This document shows, in pieces, positions 7,082-15,696 of a stretch of DNA of 64,000 nt. Source of the stretch: KBS50 sp042434095. Its GTDB lineage: Bacteria > Actinomycetota > Actinomycetes > Mycobacteriales > Micromonosporaceae. Location: assembly GCF_042434095.1 (NCBI RefSeq), contig NZ_JBHLUE010000004.1, positions 620,001 through 684,000 of the forward strand. The letters run 5' to 3'. The notes below the pieces were generated by a model. That model did no database searches. It saw nothing but the letters and a program-made list of their open reading frames with translations, and was not told the DNA's origin. A program made the position numbers and the translations under genes. Position 1 is the stretch's first letter. Every line of letters begins with the position of its first letter.

Positions 7082-10063
7082 TCAGCGGAGGGTGAAGTCG
7101 GCCAGCCGGAGCGGCGCGCCGAACACCAGGTACACGTCGCGCACGCCGGACGCCCGCGCGAGCGACGCGGACACCTCGACGTACCGGTAGTCGTCGCCGG
7201 TGCTCGGCACGGCGGCCGTGCCGAGCAGGCGACCGGTCGGGGAGCCGAGCCGGACCTGGACGGTCCCCTCCCCCGCGCCGGCCCTGGCGACCCGGGCGGT
7301 GAACGTGCCGGCGCCGCGCAGCAGATCCGACCGCTTGAACGAGATCCACTGCCCGGCCTCGGTGGCCCCGACGGCCGTACCGGCGGCCTTGCTCTGATCG
7401 ACCAGCCGGACCCCGGCGTACCCGTCGAAGTTCTCCGCGCGGGTCGGCCGGGACAGGTCGCGCGGCGGGATCGTCTCGCCGCGGACCCGGACCGCGGCCC
7501 GGGCCCGGATGTCCGCCGAGGACGAGCCGGCCAGCAGGTCGTACGTGGAGTCCTCGACCACCCATCGGCTGCGGGTGACGTCCCAGTGCGCGAGGTCGGC
7601 CGCACGCAGCCGCAGCGTCACCGTCCGGGTCTGCCCGGGCGCCAGCTCGACCCGCTGGAACGCCCGCAGCTGCCGGATCGCGGTGGCGTCCCGGGAGGTC
7701 CGCTGGTGGCTGTAGAGCTGCACCACCTCGGCGCCGGCCCGCGAGCCCGTGTTGGTCACGTCCACCCGCGCGGTGATCGTGCCGTCGGCCCGGACCGTCC
7801 GGTCGGCACGCAGGTTGCCGTAGCGGAACCGGGTGTACGACAGCCCGTGGCCGAACGCGTAGAGCGGGTCGGCGTGGCTGTAGAGGTAGGTCTGCCGCGA
7901 CGAGATGATGTCGTAGTTCAGCAGGTCCGGCGGCAGCTGGTCGTCGGAGCGGTACCAGGTCTGGGTGAGCTTGCCGGACGGGTTGTGGTCGCCGAAGAGC
8001 ACATCGGCCACCGCGTGGCCGGTCTCGGCGCCGGCGTGGGTGGTCCAGACGATGGCCGGGACGTGCTGCTGCTCCCAGGTGATGGTGTCCGGGTAGCTGG
8101 TCTGCAGCACCAGCACGGTGTGCGGGTTGGCCTTGGTCACCGCCCGCACCAGGGCCTCCTGGCTGGCGCCCAGGGCCATGGTGGTCCGGTCGTGCGCCTC
8201 CCGGCCGTTGATGAACGGGTTGCTGCCGACCACCAGCACGGCGGTGTCGGCCGCCTTGGCCGCCGCGACGGCCCGGTCGATGCCGCTGCTGATCACCTCG
8301 CGGCTGAAATGCGCCGCGTCGGCCGCGGTGGCCGCGCCGAGCGCGAGCGCTCCGTCGGCCCCGACGGTCACGTACGTGTTGGCGCCGAACCAGCTCTCCT
8401 GCGTCTCGTAACCGGCGTAGTGCAGCACGAAGGTGCCGTCGGGCTGCGGCTCGAGCTTGAACTGCTGCTGCACGAACCACCCGTTGGGCTGCTCGTCCCG
8501 GGTGATGAAGGGGCCCCAGTTGTAGCCGAGGTAGCGCCCGTTGGCGACGCTGCGCAGGGTGAGCACGCCCTGGCCCCAGTCCACCGCGTCGAACTGCGCG
8601 GCCGGAGAGGCGGTCTCGCCGGTGGCGGCGACCTTGTCGGCGTCGGTGGTGCCGGTGGCCGTGACGTACCGGCCGGTGGCGGTGTCCTTGAGCGCGATCC
8701 GGTCCGCGCCGTCCACCCCGGTGACGGTGGCCGACGAGCCCAGCCGCTCCCGGATGCCGTCGAGCGCGGTCACCTGGTACGGCAGGTGGCCGGCGTACCA
8801 GTCGGAATAGAGCGTGTCGCCCAGCGGGCCGAGCACGGCCACCTTGCGGGTCTTCGCGGGGTTGAGCGGGAGCGCGTCGCGGGAGTTCTTCAGCAGCACC
8901 ACGGCCTCGTCGGCGGCCTGCCGGTTCAGCCGCTGGTGCGCCGGGCTGTTGATGACGTCGGCGCCGATCGAGCCGTACGGGCCGCCGCCCGGGTCGAACT
9001 CGCCGAGCCGGAACCGGATGCTGAGGATCTGCCGGACCCGGGTGTCGATGTCCCGCTCGGTGAGCAGCCCGGCCGCGAGGGCCTGCTTGACGGCCGTGAC
9101 CGTGGGCTGCCCGTTGGTGTCGTCCACGGTGAAGCTGTTGATGCCGGCCCGGATGGCCGCCGCGTCGGCCTCCGGCTGGGTGGCGTAGAAGGCCTCCGAT
9201 CCGGTGAGGTTGTTCGGCGCCCAGGCGTCGGTGACGTTCATCAGGGGACGGTCGGTCCAGCTCCGCACCACCGTGTCGAGGCTCGGGTCCACGGTGGCGG
9301 GACGGCCGTTGACCAGGTTGTACGACGCCATCACCCCGGTGGCCGCGTCGGCCGCGATGGCCGGTCGGAACGCCTGCCGGTCGTACTCGTTGAGCACCCT
9401 TGGCGGCACGTTGGACGAGGTGACGTCCCGGCGTACCTCGTTGTTGTAGGCCAGGTAGTGCTTGAGGGTCGGCGCGGCCTTGAGGTGGTCGGGGTCGTCG
9501 CCCTCCATTCCGGACCCGTACGCCGTGGAGATGGCGCCGGTGAGCAGCGGGTCCTCGGAGTAGCCCTCCTCGTTCCGACCCCAGCGCGGGTCGCGGAGCA
9601 GGTTCACCACCGGCGCCCACAGGTTGAGCCCCCAGAGCCGCGGGTTCTGCGCGTGGTATCCGCGCGCCTCGTCGCCGACGGCCGAGCCGACCCGGTTGAT
9701 CAGCGCCGGGTCCCAGGTGCTGGCCAGGCCCACGGCCTGCGGGAACGACGTGCCCTCGGCGTTCACCACCGCGCCGCCGTTGTCGATGTCGGTGGACCAG
9801 GCCACCCCGTGCAGCGCCTCGGTGCCGGTCTTGAACAGCCCGATGCCGAGCCGGGGAATGGCCGGCTCGTACTGGTGCAGCAGGGAGACCTTCTCGTCCA
9901 GGGTGAGCCGCCGGAGAAGGTCGTCGACCCGCACGGCCGCCGGCAGGCCCGGGTTCCGGAACGGGTACGTCGGCTCGGCGAGCGCCGTGCCGGGAACGGT
10001 CGGCAGGATCAGCAGGGCGAGCACCAGGCTGGTGAGCCCGCGCCCGAGGCGCCGGTTCCGCAT
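7082..10063 (-). CDS. secreted GH3 beta-glycosidase with beta-trefoil insert and CBM6-like tail
   Basis: 993-aa multidomain glycosidase with a Sec signal peptide ending near ALAEP. The GH3 N-terminal barrel contains the nucleophile region NVTDAWAPNNL with Asp279; most family members have SDW here. The GH3 C-terminal sandwich includes NGREAHDRT, a candidate acid/base loop. It is interrupted at about residues 455-590 by a fascin/beta-trefoil-like domain. A fibronectin-III-like domain and a CBM6-like module (about 875-993) complete it. The ATG at 10063 follows GAGGAGAAC. Likely beta-glucosidase or beta-xylosidase acting outside the cell to supply the neighbouring ABC importer. A LacI operator lies 29 bases upstream of the start. 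Confidence 0.88.
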   Translation of the reverse strand: MRNRRLGRGLTSLVLALLILPTVPGTALAEPTYPFRNPGLPAAVRVDDLLRRLTLDEKVSLLHQYEPAIPRLGIGLFKTGTEALHGVAWSTDIDNGGAVVNAEGTSFPQAVGLASTWDPALINRVGSAVGDEARGYHAQNPRLWGLNLWAPVVNLLRDPRWGRNEEGYSEDPLLTGAISTAYGSGMEGDDPDHLKAAPTLKHYLAYNNEVRRDVTSSNVPPRVLNEYDRQAFRPAIAADAATGVMASYNLVNGRPATVDPSLDTVVRSWTDRPLMNVTDAWAPNNLTGSEAFYATQPEADAAAIRAGINSFTVDDTNGQPTVTAVKQALAAGLLTERDIDTRVRQILSIRFRLGEFDPGGGPYGSIGADVINSPAHQRLNRQAADEAVVLLKNSRDALPLNPAKTRKVAVLGPLGDTLYSDWYAGHLPYQVTALDGIRERLGSSATVTGVDGADRIALKDTATGRYVTATGTTDADKVAATGETASPAAQFDAVDWGQGVLTLRSVANGRYLGYNWGPFITRDEQPNGWFVQQQFKLEPQPDGTFVLHYAGYETQESWFGANTYVTVGADGALALGAATAADAAHFSREVISSGIDRAVAAAKAADTAVLVVGSNPFINGREAHDRTTMALGASQEALVRAVTKANPHTVLVLQTSYPDTITWEQQHVPAIVWTTHAGAETGHAVADVLFGDHNPSGKLTQTWYRSDDQLPPDLLNYDIISSRQTYLYSHADPLYAFGHGLSYTRFRYGNLRADRTVRADGTITARVDVTNTGSRAGAEVVQLYSHQRTSRDATAIRQLRAFQRVELAPGQTRTVTLRLRAADLAHWDVTRSRWVVEDSTYDLLAGSSSADIRARAAVRVRGETIPPRDLSRPTRAENFDGYAGVRLVDQSKAAGTAVGATEAGQWISFKRSDLLRGAGTFTARVARAGAGEGTVQVRLGSPTGRLLGTAAVPSTGDDYRYVEVSASLARASGVRDVYLVFGAPLRLADFTLR

Positions 10064-10091
10064 GCGGTTCTCCTCACGGTTTCGGCGTCCG

Positions 10092-10181
10092 TCGAAGCGC
10101 TTCGACGAGCGGCCCGCCGGAACGACGGCCATGATTTTCGATTGGCCGCCAACTATAGACGTACGGCGATGCGCTGGGCAA
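10092..10181 (-). promoter_or_regulatory. promoter and LacI operator of the GH3 gene
   Basis: The perfect palindrome TCGAAGCGCTTCGA at 10092-10105 is identical to the operator at 5796. Upstream on the minus strand TTGCCC (10181-10176) and TATAGT (10157-10152), 18 bases apart, form a plausible promoter. The rest of the 333-base space up to 10396 shows no gene and no other clear element. Confidence 0.75.
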
Positions 10182-10396
10182 CACCGCGACGGACGCCGTA
10201 CCGGATGCCACGGTCCCGGTGCGGCGGTTCGCGGCTCGATCCGAGGGGCGGACCGGCGGTCGCCGGGCCGACCACCGATCGACGCCAGGGGCGGAAGCTC
10301 CCGATTGGTGCCGAATGGCGGCAAACCGCCAACCGGAGTGGCGTCGATGCCGCACAGTGACGGCATCAGTGCACGGTTCATCGCGGGGCGGGGCCG

Positions 10397-11656
10397 GTGG
10401 GTATCAGTAGAAGATTCGTGTTGAGTGCGGCCATGGGCGCCGCCGTCGGCTCGCTGGCCGGTTGCGAGGTCGGCCATCGCGCCACGCCGCGGGCGGCCGG
10501 ACCGAGCGGTACGCCCGCCGCCGGCGCCACGACCGCGACGGCGACCGGATCGCCGCTGCCGGTCGAGCCGGCGGGCCTGATCGGCGACGGCAGCACCCGG
10601 GACAGCGGGCCGCAGCCGAACCAGCCGCCGGCGCGCCGGATCGGGCCCGGGGAGGCGCCGCCGCAGTTCGTGGTGCTCTCCTGGGACGGCGCCGGCGAGA
10701 CGGAGGCCCGGCTGTTCTCCCGGATGCGCGAGGTGGCCGGCCAGCTGCACGGGGCCATGACGTTCTTCCTGTCCGGCATATACGTCCTGCCCGAGTCCAA
10801 GCGGATGGCCTACCGGCCGCCCCGGCATCCAGTCGGCGCCTCGGACATCGACTTCCTGTCGGACCGGTCGGTGCACGCCACCATCGAGCAGCTCGGCCTC
10901 GCCTGGCCGGAGGGGCACGAGATCGGGACCCACTTCAACGGGCACTTCTGCGGCCCGGACGGCGTGCAGCGGTGGTCGCCGGCCGACTGGGACAGCGAGA
11001 TCGACCAGGCCATCGGGTTCGTGGCCAACTGGCGCACCAACACCGGGTTCGACGACCTGCCGCCGCTGCCGTTCGACTACACCCGGGAGCTGGTCGGCGG
11101 CCGCACCCCGTGCCTGGAGGGGCAGGCCAACCTGCTGCGCGCCAAGCGGGTCCGGAGCTGGCGGTACGACAGCTCCGGCACCGGCACCCAGGTCTGGCCC
11201 CGGCGGTTCGACAACGGCCTGTGGGACCTGCCCATGCAGCAGATCCCGTTCCCGGGGCACAACTTCGAGGTCATCTCGATGGACTACAACATGATGTACA
11301 ACCAGTCGGGAACCCCGGACGGGGACCCGGACCTGCGTCCCACCTGGCGTCGGCAGGTGCGGGACGCCTACCTGGCCGGGTTCCGGCGCGCCTACACCAG
11401 CAACCGGGCGCCGTTCGTCATCGGCAACCATCTCGAGCAGTGGAACGGCGGCATCTACCTGGACGCGCTGGTCGAGGCGGCGACCGAGATGGCCCAACAT
11501 CCGCAGGTCCGGTTCGTGTCCTTCCGCCAGCTGGTCGACTGGCTCGAGGCGCAGGATCCCCGGGTGCTCACCCGGCTCCGGTCGCTGCCCGTGGGGCGGA
11601 AGCCGGCGGGTGGCTGGGCCGACTTCCTGACCGGAGCCGCCGCCCCGACCGGTTGA
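10397..11656 (+). CDS. Tat-exported polysaccharide deacetylase-like lipoprotein
   Basis: 419-aa exported protein. SRRFVLSAAMGAAVGSLAGC combines a twin-arginine-like motif with a lipobox, so a lipid-anchored envelope location is likely. The body resembles the NodB/polysaccharide deacetylase barrel: VVLSWDGAGE at the first strand, EIGTHFNGHF with the histidine segment, and a terminal FVSFRQLVDWL. The usual HxxxH zinc pair is not clear (H-E-I-G-T-H is present), so activity is uncertain. The GTG start at 10397 is chosen because the twin-arginine signal begins there; the ribosome site is only G-rich. It faces away from the GH3 gene and stops 20 bases from the convergent MFS gene. Confidence 0.75.
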   Translation: MGISRRFVLSAAMGAAVGSLAGCEVGHRATPRAAGPSGTPAAGATTATATGSPLPVEPAGLIGDGSTRDSGPQPNQPPARRIGPGEAPPQFVVLSWDGAGETEARLFSRMREVAGQLHGAMTFFLSGIYVLPESKRMAYRPPRHPVGASDIDFLSDRSVHATIEQLGLAWPEGHEIGTHFNGHFCGPDGVQRWSPADWDSEIDQAIGFVANWRTNTGFDDLPPLPFDYTRELVGGRTPCLEGQANLLRAKRVRSWRYDSSGTGTQVWPRRFDNGLWDLPMQQIPFPGHNFEVISMDYNMMYNQSGTPDGDPDLRPTWRRQVRDAYLAGFRRAYTSNRAPFVIGNHLEQWNGGIYLDALVEAATEMAQHPQVRFVSFRQLVDWLEAQDPRVLTRLRSLPVGRKPAGGWADFLTGAAAPTG

Positions 11657-11676
11657 GCCCGATCGGGGCGGCCGGG

Positions 11677-13179
11677 TCAGCGGCCGGCGGCCACCGGCGT
11701 CACCTCCACGGCGGCCAGCTCGGCGGCGGCCAGGTCGGCAACGGCCGGTCCGGCGACCGGTTCCGGCGCGGAAGACGGTCGACGGTGCGCCCCGGCGCGC
11801 CGCGGGGACGACGGCACAGTCAGGGCCGCCAGTACGGCGGCCAGGGCGAGGCCGGCGAGCACCACGAAGCCGAGGGTGAAGCCGGCCTCCCGGGGCAGGC
11901 CGTTGGCCTGCGGGTGCGCCGTGATCACGCCGCTCACCACGGCCGCGCCCATCGCGCCGCCGATGGTGCGGATGTTGGCGTTCATCCCGGTGGCCGCGCC
12001 GGTCTCCCGGGCCGAGACGTTGGCGACGATCAGGTTGGCCATCGACGCGAACGCCAGGCCGATGCCGAGCCCGACCAGGCCGCCGGCCACCCCGATCTGC
12101 CACCGGGTGTCGTGCGCCACGACCAGCAGCGCGGAGGCGAGCAGGTTGAAGGCGGCACCGGTGATCAGTTGCGCCCGGGGACCGAACCGGTGCTCCAGCC
12201 GGCCGGCGAGCATGCCGGCCACGAACATGGCCACCAGCATCGGCAGCATGAGCAGGCCGGCCTGGCTGACGCTGGCGCCAAAGCCGTACCCGGCCGCGGC
12301 CGGGGTCTGGACGAACTGCGGCAGGAAGGCGAAGAGGGAGAACATCGACGCGCCGTAGAGCAGGGCCACCAGGTTGGTGGTCCAGACGCCGGGCAGGCGC
12401 ATCATCCGCAGGTCGATCAGCGGGGCGGCGGAGCGGATCTCGACCACCAGCCAGCCGGCCAGCAGCAGCACGGCCAGCGCCAACAAGCCCAGCACCCGCC
12501 CGGAGGTCCAGCCCCAGGTGGCGGCCTTGCTGACCGGCAACAGCAGCGCGACCAGCCAGCCGGAGAGCAGCAGAGCGGCCCGGGCGTCGATCCGGGCCGG
12601 GTTCCGGACCGGGGACTCGGGCACGAACAGCCGGGCGGCCACGGCGGTCACCCCGACCACCACCATGGGGATCCAGAACAGCCACCGGTAGTCCAGCGCG
12701 GTGACGATCGGGCCGGCGAGCACCACGCCCAGGCCGCTGCCCACGGCCACGATGGCCGAGATCGTGGCGACCGCCGAGGAGACCCGGGCGGGCGGGAACT
12801 CGTCGCGGATGATGCCGAACGAGAGCGGGAAGACCGCCCCGCCGACGCCCTGGACGATCCGGGCCGCGATGAGCAGGCCGATGCTCGGCGCCACGGCGGC
12901 CAGCAGGCAACCCAGGGCAAGCGCGGCGAGGGAGACGACCAGCATCCGCTCCTTGCCCACCTTGTCGCCGACCCGGCCGAGGATCGGGGTGAACACGGAG
13001 GCGGAGAGCAGGTACGCGGTCAGCACCCAGGTGACGGTGTTCTGGGAGGTGTGCAGGTGGTGCTGGATGGTCGGCAGCACCGGCGTGATGAGCGACTGGA
13101 GCAGCGCGAAGGATCCGGCGCCGGCGGCCAGGACCAGGAAGGTGAGGCGGGGCGAGCCGCGCCGGGAGAGCTGTGTCAC
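11677..13179 (-). CDS. MFS drug efflux transporter, DHA2 (EmrB/QacA) type
   Basis: 500-aa proton-coupled efflux pump with about 14 membrane segments. The DHA2 signature appears as GRVGDKVGKERML after TM2 and as the TM5 region VGSGLGVVLAGPI. I use the GTG at 13179, with GGAG eight bases upstream; no ATG fits the family N-terminus. The C-terminal 50 residues are an Ala/Pro-rich cytoplasmic tail. It is divergent from a TetR gene, and three identical-type palindromes lie between them, so export is probably induced when a TetR ligand (toxic compound) appears. Substrate unknown. Confidence 0.9.
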   Translation of the reverse strand: MTQLSRRGSPRLTFLVLAAGAGSFALLQSLITPVLPTIQHHLHTSQNTVTWVLTAYLLSASVFTPILGRVGDKVGKERMLVVSLAALALGCLLAAVAPSIGLLIAARIVQGVGGAVFPLSFGIIRDEFPPARVSSAVATISAIVAVGSGLGVVLAGPIVTALDYRWLFWIPMVVVGVTAVAARLFVPESPVRNPARIDARAALLLSGWLVALLLPVSKAATWGWTSGRVLGLLALAVLLLAGWLVVEIRSAAPLIDLRMMRLPGVWTTNLVALLYGASMFSLFAFLPQFVQTPAAAGYGFGASVSQAGLLMLPMLVAMFVAGMLAGRLEHRFGPRAQLITGAAFNLLASALLVVAHDTRWQIGVAGGLVGLGIGLAFASMANLIVANVSARETGAATGMNANIRTIGGAMGAAVVSGVITAHPQANGLPREAGFTLGFVVLAGLALAAVLAALTVPSSPRRAGAHRRPSSAPEPVAGPAVADLAAAELAAVEVTPVAAGR

Positions 13180-13209
13180 GGCTGGAACTCCAATGTGCGT
13201 TAAGCTATC

Positions 13210-13274
13210 CGGAGGCAGGTCTCCGGTCATATCCGGAGGAGTGCCTCCGTTAACGTATCGGAGGGATGCCTCCG
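13210..13274. promoter_or_regulatory. three TetR operators in the MFS/tetR divergent region
   Basis: Three 16-bp palindromes of the form CGGAGGnnnnCCTCCG occur at 13210-13225 (one mismatch), 13234-13249 and 13259-13274. Start-to-start spacing is 24 and 25 bp, and the 4-base centre varies. They fill almost the whole space between the divergent genes. This is the expected layout for an autoregulated TetR repressor controlling its efflux partner. Confidence 0.88.
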
Positions 13275-13303
13275 GTTGCAAGCGAGGCGAGGTGACGTAC
13301 GTC

Positions 13304-13882
13304 ATGACCGGCCCGGACGGCGCGACCGGCGTCTTCGCGCGGCGGCCCAAGCGGGCCGACGCCCGGCGGAACTACGAGGCCCTGATCGCGGCGGCCCGCG
13401 AGGTGTTCGCGGAGGCCGGCGGGGCCGCCTCGCTGGAGGAGGTGGCCCGGCGGGCCGGCGTGGGCATCGGCACCCTGTACCGCAACTTTCCCACCCGCCG
13501 CGACCTCTTCGAGGCGCTCTACGTGGAGGAGGTGCGGCAGCTCAGCCGGTCGGCCGCCGACCTGACCAGCCTGCCGCCGTGGGACGCCTTGGTCGGCTGG
13601 CTGCGCCGGTTCGTCGGGTACGCGGCCACCAAGCGGGCCCTGGCCGAGGAGCTGGTGCACGACTCCGAGCTGTTCCGCACCTGCCGCACCGAGATCTACG
13701 CGGCCGGTGAGCCGCTGATGGCACGCGCGCAGGCGGCCGGGGCGGTACGCTCCGACGCCACCTTCGACGACGTCATCCGGCTGCTCAGCGGCCTCACCAT
13801 GGCGCAGTTCCCCGAGCCGGAGCAGCGCGACCGGGTGCTCGGGATCGCCCTCGACGGGCTGCGCGTCCCCGCCGTCCGCTGA
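13304..13882 (+). CDS. TetR-family repressor
   Basis: 192-aa regulator. The N-terminal HTH (ASLEEVARRAGVGIGTLYRNFPTRRDLFEAL) is a textbook TetR domain, followed by a helical ligand-binding domain of the TetR_C type seen in MFS-linked repressors. The ATG at 13304 has a near-perfect GAGGTGA eight bases upstream, which favours it over the in-frame GTG at 13292. It is divergent from the DHA2 efflux gene and bordered by three palindromic operators, so it probably represses both itself and the pump. Ligand not predictable. Confidence 0.92.
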   Translation: MTGPDGATGVFARRPKRADARRNYEALIAAAREVFAEAGGAASLEEVARRAGVGIGTLYRNFPTRRDLFEALYVEEVRQLSRSAADLTSLPPWDALVGWLRRFVGYAATKRALAEELVHDSELFRTCRTEIYAAGEPLMARAQAAGAVRSDATFDDVIRLLSGLTMAQFPEPEQRDRVLGIALDGLRVPAVR

Positions 13883-14071
13883 CCGCCCGACCACCCGTCC
13901 CATCGCCCCGCCGATCAACGCCCCGGCGCCGATCGGGTAGCCTGGTGGTGCTTTCCTTTTCCTGGCCGGATCAATTCCGCCATCAGAGCCGGCGGCCGTC
14001 AGGACCGCCCGCCAGAGCCTCGGGCCACCGGCCGGCGCCGGGCTGCGCTTACTTTTACGTTCGGAGAACTC

Positions 14072-15556
14072 ATGGCGGCACGCCGCCCGCACACATCTTC
14101 CTCAGCCGTAACCTTCGCCGAGCTCGGCGTTCCCGACGCCCTCGTCCGGGCGCTGGCCGGTCGCGGCGTCACTTCGCCGTTCCCGATCCAGGCCGCGACC
14201 CTGCCGGACGCACTGGCCGGACGGGACGTCCTGGGACGCGGACGCACCGGATCGGGCAAAACGTACGCCTTCGCGCTACCGCTGCTGGCCCGCCTGGCCG
14301 CCAGCGGCACCCCGCGCCGCCCCGGCCGGCCCCGCGCGCTGGTGCTCGCGCCGACCCGCGAGCTGGCCACTCAGATCGAGGAGTCGATCGCCCCGCTCGC
14401 GGCGGCCCTGTCCCTGCGGACCTTGACCGTCTTCGGCGGCACGGCCCCCGGCCCGCAGATCAAGAACCTGCGCGCCGGCGTGGACATCCTGGTGGCCTGC
14501 CCGGGCCGGCTGGCCGACCACATGGAGGGCGGCCACGCGAGCCTCGACGCCGTCGAGATCACCGTGCTCGACGAGGCCGACCACATGGCCGACCTCGGCT
14601 TCCTGCCGGTCGTACGCCGGCTGCTCGACCGGACCCCGAAGCGCGGCCAGCGGCTGCTCTTCTCCGCCACCCTCGACGCCGGCGTCGACGTTCTCGTCAA
14701 GCGCTACCTGAACAACCCGGTGACGCACAGCGTCGACTCGGTCGCGGCGCCCGTCGAGGTGCCGCACCACATGCTGCAGATCGACGACCGTGACCGGCTC
14801 GCGGTCCTCGTCGACCTCGCCTCCGCCCCGGGCCGCACGCTGGTCTTCGCCCGCACCAAGCGACGGGCCAAGACGCTGACCCGCCAGCTCGTCGCGGCCG
14901 GCGTGCCGGCCACCGAGCTGCACGGCAACCTGGCGCAGAACGCGCGGACCCGCAACCTGCAGGCGTACGCGACGGGCGACGTGACGACGCTGGTGGCCAC
15001 CGACATCGCTGCCCGGGGCATCCACGTGGATGACGTGGCGCTGGTCGTGCACGCCGACCCGCCGGCCGAGCACAAGGCCTACCTGCACCGGTCCGGCCGG
15101 ACCGCCCGGGCCGGCGCCACCGGCACGGTGGTGACCCTGATGACCGACGACCAGGTCGCGGCGGTCCGCAGCCTGGCCCGGCAGGCCGGCATCGCGCCGA
15201 CGATCACCCGGCTGCGGCCGGGGCACCAGCTGCTCGGCCAGATCGCACCGGGCCCGCGTACCCTCGTCGACCCGCCGGCCCCGGCTCCCGCCGGCGGCGA
15301 CCGGCCCGCCGGCCGGGACCGGACGGCCGGCGGTGATCGGACCGGCGGTGGCGGCCGGTCGCGGCGCGGCCGCGGCCGGGCCTCGGCCGGCATGCCCGCG
15401 ACCGAAGCCCGCCAGGTGAGCTCCCGGGAACCGGGTACGGGCCGCGGCGGGCGGGGTCGCACCGCTGCCCCCAGCTCCGCGACGCCGCGAACGTCCGGTG
15501 CGGCCGCCTTCTCCGCCGGCAGCCGGGTCGGCACCGGCCGGGGCCGGGCCCGCTGA
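14072..15556 (+). CDS. DEAD-box ATP-dependent RNA helicase
   Basis: 494-aa cytoplasmic RNA helicase with all core motifs: Q-motif region (FAELGV...PFPIQ), Walker A GRTGSGKT, PTREL, LDEAD, SAT, and the C-terminal HRSGRTARAG. The final roughly 100 residues are an Arg/Gly/Pro-rich basic tail, likely RNA binding, as in cold-shock helicases of actinobacteria. The ATG follows GGAGAACTC. The 189-base leader (13883-14071) has no gene; its long T- and GC-rich stretches suggest a structured 5' UTR, possibly cold-regulated, but no known riboswitch is recognised. The gene stands alone between tetR and the sigma-factor pair. Confidence 0.93.
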   Translation: MAARRPHTSSSAVTFAELGVPDALVRALAGRGVTSPFPIQAATLPDALAGRDVLGRGRTGSGKTYAFALPLLARLAASGTPRRPGRPRALVLAPTRELATQIEESIAPLAAALSLRTLTVFGGTAPGPQIKNLRAGVDILVACPGRLADHMEGGHASLDAVEITVLDEADHMADLGFLPVVRRLLDRTPKRGQRLLFSATLDAGVDVLVKRYLNNPVTHSVDSVAAPVEVPHHMLQIDDRDRLAVLVDLASAPGRTLVFARTKRRAKTLTRQLVAAGVPATELHGNLAQNARTRNLQAYATGDVTTLVATDIAARGIHVDDVALVVHADPPAEHKAYLHRSGRTARAGATGTVVTLMTDDQVAAVRSLARQAGIAPTITRLRPGHQLLGQIAPGPRTLVDPPAPAPAGGDRPAGRDRTAGGDRTGGGGRSRRGRGRASAGMPATEARQVSSREPGTGRGGRGRTAAPSSATPRTSGAAAFSAGSRVGTGRGRAR

Positions 15557-15696
15557 CCCGGGGGCACCCAGACAACCGGCCGGGCGCCCGGACCCGCTGA
15601 GCCCGGGCGCCCGGACAACCGCACGGCGGGCCGCGCCGGCGTGCGGCCGGCTGGTCGCACCCACCATCCCGGTCCAGGTGTTCCACGTCGATCCGC

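Noticed and set aside
7586..10360. 924-codon plus-strand frame opposite the GH3 gene
   Set aside because: No recognisable domain, composition of a mirror frame, and the minus strand encodes an unambiguous GH3 enzyme with signal peptide.
10462..13203. 913-codon plus-strand frame across the deacetylase and MFS genes
   Set aside because: It runs across two real genes in another frame and has no domain or good start.
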